NCBI GenBank assembly: GCA_036003045.1
Contig: DASYSS010000036.1
Coordinates: 1-64,000 of the forward strand
DNA length: 64,000 nt
Origin: Gemmatimonadaceae bacterium
GTDB lineage: Bacteria > Gemmatimonadota > Gemmatimonadetes > Gemmatimonadales > Gemmatimonadaceae
Reading direction: 5' to 3'
In this document: positions 57,782 through 64,000 of the stretch, in pieces
How the letters are laid out: each line of letters opens with the position of its first letter
Position numbering within the stretch: position 1 is the stretch's first letter
Made by a program: the position numbers and the translations under genes
The notes under the pieces: model-generated
What the model saw: only the letters and a program-made list of their open reading frames with translations
The model's database searches: none
What the model was told of the DNA's origin: nothing

Positions 57782-60076
57782 GTGCCGAACGGTGCACTAG
57801 TGGCCTCCAGACTAGATCTCGAATCTCCCGACCGACTCGTGAAGCCGCTCGGCGAGCTGATCCAACGCCCGTCGGACCCCGCCTGGATGCTGGTCGAAGA
57901 GGGGGTCCCTGGTCCGCGCGAGCAAGAGATCGAGTCGATCCTCGCCATCGGCAACGGCTGCCTCGGTTCCCGGGCGTCGCTCGCCGAAGATGGACCCCTG
58001 TCGAGACCTGCGACCTTCGCGGCCGGCGTCTTCACCCACGATGTCGCGCCGGGAATCCCGACGATCACGCGGCTGCCCGACTGGTCGCATCTGGAGATCC
58101 TCATCGACGGCGAGCCAATGAAGTTCGACGTCGGTCGAATGTTGGAGCATCGGCGCGTGCTCGACTGGGAGCGCGGAATTCAATGGCGCGAGTGGAGGCA
58201 AGAGGACGCCGATGGTGGTGTAACGCGCGTCGTCTTTCTGCGCCTCGCATCCCTGGCGGAGCGACACCTGTTGGTTCAGTCGGTGCGCGTGACCGCCGAG
58301 AATCGCGGGCGAGCGATCGACATCGTCGCGCGGCTCCCACGATCCACCGCTCGCGTCGAATTCGACACCGCATTTCAAACGCATCCGGATCCCCACGCCC
58401 ACGAGTTGTCGGAGAGCGGCGACGAGGCCAAGTGGTCCTGGACCGTCGCGGCGGGAGAATCCGCGCGGCTGGATCGCGTGGTATCGGTCCGCACTACCCG
58501 CGAAAGCGCTGAGTCACGATCGCGCGCTCCGCTTCCGGCGGCCATTGTGCAGCGCGGCACGCTCGAATCCCACATAGAAGAGCACGTCGACACGTGGCGC
58601 TCGCGCTGGAACGCCGCGGACATTCGCATCGACGGGGACGAATCCGCTCAGCGCGCCCTCCGCTTCGCCATGTACCATCTCCTCTCAGCCGCGAATCCGG
58701 ACGACGACTATGTGTCGATCGGCGCGCGAGGGCTTACCGGTTTGGCATATCGCGGCCACGCCTTCTGGGACACCGAGATCTACATGCTGCCGTTCTACGT
58801 CTTCGTCGATCCGGCGTCGGCTCGCGCGCTGCTCATGTATCGCTACCACACGTTGGACGCCGCGCGCCGGAAGGCCGCGGGATACGGCTTCAAAGGAGCG
58901 CTCTACGCCTGGGAATCCGCCGACACCGGCGACGAGACCACTCCGAGCACGGTGCTCGGCCCCAACGAAACGGTGATCAAGATTCTCACGGGCGAGTTGG
59001 AACACCACATCAGCGCCGACGTGGCGTACGCGATTTGGCAATACTGGCGCGCGACCGCCGACGACGACTTCATGGCGGAAGCCGGCGCCGAGATCCTCAT
59101 CGAGACCGCGCGGTTCTGGGAGAGCCGAGCCCGATTCGAGTCCGACGGCGCCGCCCATATTCGCCATGTGATTGGACCGGACGAGTATCACGAGCCCGTC
59201 GACGACAACGCGTACACGAATGGAATGGCGCGATGGAATCTCCATCGCGCCGCGGAGATCGTCGCTACGCTGCGGCAGACGCGCCCGGACGACTGGTCGC
59301 GACTGCGAGATCATCTCTCGTTCGAGGACAAGGAAGTCGACGACTGGTGGAAGACGGCAGAGGCGCTCGTCACCGGTTTCCGAGCCGAGTCCAAACTATT
59401 CGAGCAATTCGCGGGCTTCTTCCGGCTCGACGAGGTCGACGTCGCGGCCTATCGGCAATCAGGCGAGGCGATCGACGTGGCGCTCGGCCACGACCGGATG
59501 CAACGCGTGCAGGCGGTCAAGCAACCCGACGTCGTCGCTCTGTGTGCGCTGCTGTGGGACGAATTTCGTTTGTCGATTCACAAGGCGAACTTCGACTACT
59601 ACGAGCCGCGCACGGCGCACGGCAGCTCGCTCAGCCCGTCACTTTCCGCGTTGGTGGCCGCCCGTCTGGGGCGCGTCACGGAGGCGCTCGAGTTGTTTCG
59701 CCTCGGCGCCAACATCGATCTCGCGGTCGAGAACGGCCGTGCCGAAGCCGGCGTGCACATGGGCGCGCTCGGTGGGCTCTGGCAGGCGGCGATTCTCGGC
59801 GTAGCCGGCGTGCGTCTCCGCGACGACGGTATCGCGGTCGACCCTCATCTGCTGCCTGGTTGGTCCGCGATGGAGTTCCCGCTCCGTTGGCGCGGACGCC
59901 GACTCGCGGTTCGCATCACCGCGGAGCCGCTGGAGGTGGAGATCGCCGTATTCGAAGGCGGCGAGCTTGCGGTCTCCGTCGTGGACGGTCCGGCGGGACG
60001 CGTTCGCCAGGGCAAACGCGTTCGCACGCGACGAGAGAGCGCCGGCTGGACGACCTGGCGTGAGGAAGCTGCGTGA
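57782..60076 (+). CDS. Glycoside hydrolase family 65 disaccharide phosphorylase (764 aa)
   Basis: Phosphorolysis of an alpha-glucobiose (trehalose, maltose or kojibiose) to beta-glucose 1-phosphate and glucose. Typical GH65 parts: ILAIGNGCLGSRAS, ARGLTGLAYRGHAFWDTEI, the general-acid Glu468 in VIGPDEYHEPVDDNAYTN and the phosphate-binding HGSSLSPS near 615. Stop overlaps the HAD gene start (GTGA). The pair resembles M. tuberculosis Rv3401-Rv3400. GTG 57782 is chosen; GTG 57800 is an alternative. Exact sugar unknown. Confidence 0.93.
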   Translation: MPNGALVASRLDLESPDRLVKPLGELIQRPSDPAWMLVEEGVPGPREQEIESILAIGNGCLGSRASLAEDGPLSRPATFAAGVFTHDVAPGIPTITRLPDWSHLEILIDGEPMKFDVGRMLEHRRVLDWERGIQWREWRQEDADGGVTRVVFLRLASLAERHLLVQSVRVTAENRGRAIDIVARLPRSTARVEFDTAFQTHPDPHAHELSESGDEAKWSWTVAAGESARLDRVVSVRTTRESAESRSRAPLPAAIVQRGTLESHIEEHVDTWRSRWNAADIRIDGDESAQRALRFAMYHLLSAANPDDDYVSIGARGLTGLAYRGHAFWDTEIYMLPFYVFVDPASARALLMYRYHTLDAARRKAAGYGFKGALYAWESADTGDETTPSTVLGPNETVIKILTGELEHHISADVAYAIWQYWRATADDDFMAEAGAEILIETARFWESRARFESDGAAHIRHVIGPDEYHEPVDDNAYTNGMARWNLHRAAEIVATLRQTRPDDWSRLRDHLSFEDKEVDDWWKTAEALVTGFRAESKLFEQFAGFFRLDEVDVAAYRQSGEAIDVALGHDRMQRVQAVKQPDVVALCALLWDEFRLSIHKANFDYYEPRTAHGSSLSPSLSALVAARLGRVTEALELFRLGANIDLAVENGRAEAGVHMGALGGLWQAAILGVAGVRLRDDGIAVDPHLLPGWSAMEFPLRWRGRRLAVRITAEPLEVEIAVFEGGELAVSVVDGPAGRVRQGKRVRTRRESAGWTTWREEAA

Positions 60077-60897
60077 CCAGCGACAAGAATGCTTCAAACG
60101 CAAACAAGATCGACCTCGGCGCGTTTCGAGCGTTTCTGTTCGATCTGGACGGCGTCGTCACGAAGACGGCGAAGGTGCACGCGGCGGCGTGGAAGCGGCT
60201 GTTCGACGACTACTTGTCGACACGCGCCAAGAAGACCGGAGAGCCCTTCAAGCCGTTCGACTCGGTCACGGACTATCAGCGGTACGTCGACGGCAAGCCG
60301 CGCGCGGAGGGCGCCGAGAGCTTCTTGGGCGCGCGCGGGATCGATCTGCCGATCGGGACACCGGACGACGGCCCCGACGAGGAAACGGTCAACGGGCTCG
60401 CGAATCGCAAGGATCGCTACTTCAACGACGCGCTCGAGCACCAGGGCGTCGAGGTCTTCGACGGCACCGTGCGATTCATTCGGGAGGCGCGGTCGCGTGG
60501 ACTCCGCACGGCCATCGTTTCCTCATCACGGAACTGCAAGGCCGTCGTCGCAAAGGCCGGACTCACTGCGCTATTCGATGCGCGCGTCGACGGCATGGAC
60601 GCTCTTGAAATGCCCCTGCAGGGAAAGCCCCGGCCGGACACTTACCTCGAGGCCGCAAAGCGTGTCCACGCCGCGGCCGATCAAGCGGCGATCTTCGAGG
60701 ACGCGGTCGCCGGCGTCGAAGCCGGGCACGCGGGTCATTTTCGGCTGGTGGTTGGCATCGGCGATGGCGCACACGCCGCGGACCTTCGGGCGCACGGCGC
60801 GAATCTGGTCGTCGCCGACCTCGGCACGGTGCGACTGGTCGACGGACGTGGCCACGACACGCCGAGCCCGGAACGCACGGGCGGCCGCGTGCCGTGA
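60073..60897 (+). CDS. HAD-family beta-phosphoglucomutase (274 aa)
   Basis: Converts beta-glucose 1-phosphate from the preceding GH65 enzyme into glucose 6-phosphate. HAD motif I FLFDLDGVVT with nucleophile D24 and acid/base D26, motif II IVSSS, motif III Lys in GKPRPDTYLEAA and motif IV IFEDAVAGVEAG. The start GTG 60073 overlaps the GH65 stop. The coupling and the pairing with GH65 make the pathway assignment strong although enzymatic specificity is inferred. Confidence 0.9.
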   Translation: MTSDKNASNANKIDLGAFRAFLFDLDGVVTKTAKVHAAAWKRLFDDYLSTRAKKTGEPFKPFDSVTDYQRYVDGKPRAEGAESFLGARGIDLPIGTPDDGPDEETVNGLANRKDRYFNDALEHQGVEVFDGTVRFIREARSRGLRTAIVSSSRNCKAVVAKAGLTALFDARVDGMDALEMPLQGKPRPDTYLEAAKRVHAAADQAAIFEDAVAGVEAGHAGHFRLVVGIGDGAHAADLRAHGANLVVADLGTVRLVDGRGHDTPSPERTGGRVP

Positions 60898-60909
60898 ACG
60901 TTCAGCACA

Positions 60910-61407
60910 TCACTGCTTCCCCGCGACGGCGGGGCCGGCCATCGTGGCCGCCGGCAGGACCACGAGTTGTCCCGACATCATCGGCAGGTGCGACTGAACG
61001 GCGCACACGATCGGAAAGATCCCAGCATGTCGCGCGACGTAAGTCGTGTCGAAGGACTTCTGCGGTGGAAGAGGCACGACGAAATCCGGCAGGACGAACG
61101 AGTGGTCGTCGTCCTCGGGGTTGACGAACGTGAAGTGAATGGTATCGCCCTCCACCACCGTCATGGTCGACGGTGAAAAGGCGTACACCTCCTTGCCCTC
61201 GAGCACGCCGCTCTTCCCAAAATCCTGCTTCAGGAACGGAAGCACGTTCTGCTGTTCTTTCACGAGAAGCGGAACCGTGGTGACGGTGATGTGACGCGTC
61301 TGAGCGACGTATGGACGGGTGAGGTCGGCTGCTGGCGTCGCACGGCTTGTACACGCGACGAGCGGTACAGCGACCGAGAGGAACAGGCGTCGGAGTCGTG
61401 GCAACAT
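60910..61407 (-). CDS. Azurin-like cupredoxin lipoprotein (165 aa)
   Basis: Exported blue-copper-type protein. The signal ends in a lipobox (VPLVACTS). Copper ligands: His in DDDHSFVLP and then CAVQSHLPMM, in which Cys-x4-His-x3-Met has azurin spacing. Other beta strands such as STMTVVEGDTIHFTFVNPED are typical. Probably a periplasmic or surface electron carrier. Convergent with the HAD gene (12 bp apart). ATG 61407 gives the best signal peptide; the frame is open to 61440. Confidence 0.82.
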   Translation of the reverse strand: MLPRLRRLFLSVAVPLVACTSRATPAADLTRPYVAQTRHITVTTVPLLVKEQQNVLPFLKQDFGKSGVLEGKEVYAFSPSTMTVVEGDTIHFTFVNPEDDDHSFVLPDFVVPLPPQKSFDTTYVARHAGIFPIVCAVQSHLPMMSGQLVVLPAATMAGPAVAGKQ

Positions 61408-61613
61408 GATGGTTGCTCGTCGTACGGGGAGAGAGGCCACGCCAGCTCAGTGAGGCGCGCTCGCAGTTCGGCGGCCGACCGTTCTTGGTCTCGCATCCCT
61501 GAACCATGGCAGGGTCGGGCCGGACGGTCCAGTAAAATTTTGGATCACTATTACGAATCGCTGAATCACCGCCGGCCGTCATGATTCGATGGCTCGCCGG
61601 GGAAACGCTCGGC

Positions 61614-62015
61614 TCAGGCCAACGGCGCGCGTGTCCCGAGCGCATTGCGCGCTTCGCGGTAGGCCACGGCGAGATCCGAGGAGAGCACGTCATCGCATTT
61701 GTTCGCGGCGATCGTGGACGCGCGCTCGATCGCTTGCACCAGACGGACGGCCATGACTACGCCACATGTCACGCTGCTTTCGCTGGCACTGGCCCCGCGG
61801 TCGTTGACCCCAATGCGAAGTCCACTGACGCCTGCGCGACGGGCCTCGCCGATGATGGCAATGGGGTCGATCGCCGCGAGCGCGTGCTTGGGAATTACAA
61901 AACTCACGATCTCCTGCGGCGGAGTGTGTTCGCGTACCGGATCGACGTCTCGGGCTGCGGGACGGACACGAATCCGCCGCGCTTTCGGCACCCTTCGCAC
62001 GTTCTCGTTTGACAT
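61614..62015 (-). CDS. Hypothetical protein (133 aa)
   Basis: Frame beginning MSNENVRRVPKARRIRVRPA with a regular-looking C-terminal part (IVSFVIPKHALAAIDPIAII, GVSGLRIGVNDRGASASESS, CGVVMAVRLVQAIERASTIA) that has balanced hydrophobic and polar residues, unlike antisense shadows. No ribosome-binding site and no known family. The frame stays open upstream to 62207. The overlapping plus-strand frame 61581-62012 is poorer. Moderate support only. Confidence 0.42.
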   Translation of the reverse strand: MSNENVRRVPKARRIRVRPAARDVDPVREHTPPQEIVSFVIPKHALAAIDPIAIIGEARRAGVSGLRIGVNDRGASASESSVTCGVVMAVRLVQAIERASTIAANKCDDVLSSDLAVAYREARNALGTRAPLA

Positions 62016-62263
62016 GCCGTTCGACGAGGCAAGGAGCGCGCCGCGCTTCCGGCCGTCAATGCGAATGGTCGCCGTCTTCAAGTCGCTCGCACAGTGCCCG
62101 GCGATGCCGCCGACTGTGCGCTCGTAAGCCTGCGGACAGCTGTCCTGCACCGGTGGGACACCTGTCCTGAAATACCGCGCCCAATGTTCCGCCCCGTGGC
62201 GCGGCACGCGCGGCCTTTTCGAGGGTATTTCATGATGTGGAATTCAAAGGATTGGGGGGAAGT

Positions 62264-63109
62264 ATGAAATACATACGGGTACTCTCGGGAACAGCGGCGC
62301 TCCTGCTCGTGGCGTCGGTAGCACAGGCGCAGCGCGGTCGAGACGATCGACGCGGCCAGCCGGATCAGCACCAACAACAGCACCAGGATCAGCACGTACA
62401 AACGCCGCCGCAGAATCAGCAACGTCCGAGCGGCAACTGGCGCGGTGGGGAATCGGAGCAACGAGGGGTGGATCGGACTCGCGATGATCAGTCGCGTGCA
62501 GACCAGGCTCGTGCAGACCAGGCTCGTGCGGAGCAGGCTCGCGCGGACCAGGCTCGGGCCGCTGCGGAGCAGAATCAGCGTCGAGCCGCCCAACAGAACG
62601 ACCAGTGGCGCGACCGGCAGCAGAATCAGGCTCGGCAGCGAGACCAACTTGAGCGCGCACAACGGGCCCAGCAGCAAGCGGAGCTCGAGCGAGAGCGGCA
62701 GGCACAGTTGAACCGCGCCTACGACCGCGATCGTGACGCTCGGCTGGGATACGCGTACCGCTACAACATCCGCGGCGTGTACCGTGAGACGAGCCAGTAC
62801 GGAGCAGACGTTCTACGGCAAGCGGTCAACCAGGGGTATGAACAGGGCTATCGGGCCGGTTCAATCGACCGCGACGATGGCGCACCGGCGAATTTTCAGC
62901 GCGCTCTCGATTTCGAGACCGACGGCTTTGGGTACACCGGAGCCTACGTGCCGCAAAGCGACTACAGCTACTACTTCAGCGAGGGGTTCCAGCGCGGGTA
63001 CGACGATGGATACTGGAATCGCTCGCAGTACGGAACGTTCTTGAACGGAAAGGCCGCGATTCTCGGCGCGATCGCGTTGGGAATTATCGGACTGACCGCG
63101 ATCCACTAA
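62264..63109 (+). CDS. Exported Q/R-rich repeat protein with C-terminal hydrophobic segment (281 aa)
   Basis: Signal peptide MKYIRVLSGTAALLLVASVA ending AQA. The next 130 residues are almost only Gln, Arg, Ala, Asp and Glu and include tandem RADQA-type pentapeptides (bases 62495-62554), likely a disordered or single-helix region. The C-terminal third is folded-looking, Tyr/Gly-rich (GYEQGYRAGSIDRDDG, EGFQRGYDDGYWNRSQYG) with a final apolar segment AILGAIALGIIGLTAI. A GGGGGA ribosome-binding site precedes ATG 62264. No family recognised; perhaps surface- or outer-membrane-associated. Confidence 0.75.
   Translation: MKYIRVLSGTAALLLVASVAQAQRGRDDRRGQPDQHQQQHQDQHVQTPPQNQQRPSGNWRGGESEQRGVDRTRDDQSRADQARADQARAEQARADQARAAAEQNQRRAAQQNDQWRDRQQNQARQRDQLERAQRAQQQAELERERQAQLNRAYDRDRDARLGYAYRYNIRGVYRETSQYGADVLRQAVNQGYEQGYRAGSIDRDDGAPANFQRALDFETDGFGYTGAYVPQSDYSYYFSEGFQRGYDDGYWNRSQYGTFLNGKAAILGAIALGIIGLTAIH
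62495..62554 (+). repeat. Four tandem 15-bp repeats in the 62264 gene
   Basis: Units at 62495, 62510, 62525 and 62540; the first two are identical (CGTGCAGACCAGGCT), the others differ by 2-3 bases. They encode RADQA, RADQA, RAEQA, RADQA. Near-identical units suggest recent slippage. Confidence 0.8.
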
Positions 63110-63126
63110 CCATGGCTCCTGGACGG

Positions 63127-63156
63127 CGAAGGCCCGGGCAGACGCCCGGGCCTTCG
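63127..63156. terminator. Bidirectional hairpin terminator
   Basis: Perfect 13-bp stem (63127-63139 with 63144-63156) and a 4-base AGAC loop, nearly all G/C. It lies exactly between the ends of two convergent genes (stop codons at 63109 plus and 63157 minus). No long T-run follows, but the stem is very stable and can serve both directions. Confidence 0.75.
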
Positions 63157-64000
63157 TCATTCCGTGCTTCGCTCGTGGCGCGGCAGCGTGATGCGGAACG
63201 TCGTGCCACGGTCCTCGGACGATCGTACGTCGATGCTCCCGCCATGGGCGTCGACGACTCTGTCGACGATGTACAGCCCAAGACCCAGATGGCCTCTGTC
63301 GGCGCGGTCGTCGGCGGTGCTCTTCATCGGCTGGAAGAGGCCGCCAATCTGGTCGGCCGGAATCACGGTGCCTTCGTTCGTAACGGCGATCATCACATTC
63401 TCCTCGTCGCCGGACACGCTCACTCGGATTGGCTTCCCCTGCGATCCGTGCTCGATCGCGTTACTCAGAAGGTTCGTGAAGGCCTGTTCGAGCCGCGTTC
63501 GGTCCCATTCACCGACGAGCACCCCGCTGGTCTCAACATCGATTCGCGCCGTTGGAGAAGTTGCGCCGACTTCATTCCCCACGTCGCGAACGAGCGCGCC
63601 GAGATCCGTGCGATCGCGCCGAAGGGGGATCGCCTGCCCTAGCCCGGTGAGCGCCACATCGAGCAGGTCGTCGATGAGTTGCGTCATGCGATGTCCACTG
63701 TGCTCCACAATGGTGATCAAGTCGCGTTGCGCCTGCGTTAGATGGTCCTCGTCGAGAAGAAACCGACTCGACGCGAGAACCGCGGTGAGCGGCGTCCGCA
63801 AGTCGTGGCCAAGTACGGCGAGCAACCGATCGCGCGCGCGCTCGACCTCCCGTGTGTGCTGCGCGAGGGACTCGGCGATCGCCTGATCGATCGCCTCGTC
63901 GAAACGCCTCATGTCCTCGAGCTCGGAAGGTCCGGCCTGCTTTTGCTGCTCCATCCAGAGGCCGATGACGCTCGCTCGCAGAGCACGAAACTCCGCCACC
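63157..64000 (-). CDS. Sensor histidine kinase (5' end cut by window)
   Basis: C-terminal 281 residues of a cytoplasmic-looking histidine kinase. Upstream helical region AEFRALRASVIGLWMEQQ, HisKA with phosphoacceptor His in VLGHDLRTPLTAVLASSRF, N-box LEQAFTNLLSNAIEHG, and the G2 box HLGLGLYIVDRVVDAHGG. A GTG at 63999 could be a start but the frame is open to the window edge, and the similarity at this point suggests more protein upstream. No response regulator is visible in the window beside it. Confidence 0.88.
   Translation of the reverse strand, partial: VAEFRALRASVIGLWMEQQKQAGPSELEDMRRFDEAIDQAIAESLAQHTREVERARDRLLAVLGHDLRTPLTAVLASSRFLLDEDHLTQAQRDLITIVEHSGHRMTQLIDDLLDVALTGLGQAIPLRRDRTDLGALVRDVGNEVGATSPTARIDVETSGVLVGEWDRTRLEQAFTNLLSNAIEHGSQGKPIRVSVSGDEENVMIAVTNEGTVIPADQIGGLFQPMKSTADDRADRGHLGLGLYIVDRVVDAHGGSIDVRSSEDRGTTFRITLPRHERSTE

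Overview
This is a 64 kb window of high-GC bacterial chromosome that is almost entirely coding. I see no tRNA, rRNA, CRISPR array, insertion sequence or phage gene. The gene set suggests Gemmatimonadota or a close relative: ECF-type sigma factor next to a Pkn-type Ser/Thr kinase, MASE1 histidine kinase, many secreted proteins without close relatives I can name, and very frequent ATGA/GTGA stop-start overlaps. The phylum is an inference from style, not from a marker gene comparison. Because of the high GC content, most real genes carry long open frames on the opposite strand; these were left out.

Layout. 1-4170 (minus): 5'-complete but 3'-truncated recQ, a U32/RlhA-type protein and a tiny membrane protein. 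4297-4755 (plus): small exported protein. 4789-14941 (minus): an acyl-CoA metabolism block (split AtuA-like protein, acyl-CoA carboxylase beta subunit, B12-binding mutase subunit, mutase catalytic subunit, MeaB GTPase) interrupted by a methyltransferase and a MASE1 kinase/receiver pair. The mutase has the Phe/Gln active-site pair of isobutyryl-CoA mutase rather than the Tyr/Arg pair of methylmalonyl-CoA mutase. 14938-20408 (minus): aspS-phoH-ybeY-two CorC/HlyC proteins, all overlapping, running into meaB. 20681-22695 (plus): outer-membrane-like protein and rlmN.

22624-31041 (minus): one tightly overlapped chain trpC-trpF-trpB-HEAT-HD-trpA-folB-folK-yqeK-lytR_C. The HEAT protein and the HD phosphohydrolase between trpB and trpA share a similar N-terminal domain. 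lexA (plus, 31134) is divergent to this chain, followed by trpD and a GAF protein on minus. 34277-51698 (plus): a 17 kb run starting at a good promoter: truA, htrA, purB, purC, psd, pssA, purS, purQ, a lysine-rich exported protein, purL, purF, ppdK, a GT4 glycosyltransferase, a NodB deacetylase and a flippase-like membrane protein. It combines de novo purine synthesis with phosphatidylethanolamine synthesis and envelope glycosylation.

51667-64000: a mixed end region with an endonuclease III-like glycosylase lacking the lyase lysine, a DoxX-like membrane protein, a vanadium-haloperoxidase/PAP2-like lipoprotein, a second lipoprotein, a Ser/Thr kinase with its ECF sigma factor, a GH65 phosphorylase with a HAD beta-phosphoglucomutase, an azurin-like lipoprotein, two hypotheticals, a strong bidirectional terminator and a histidine kinase cut by the window end.
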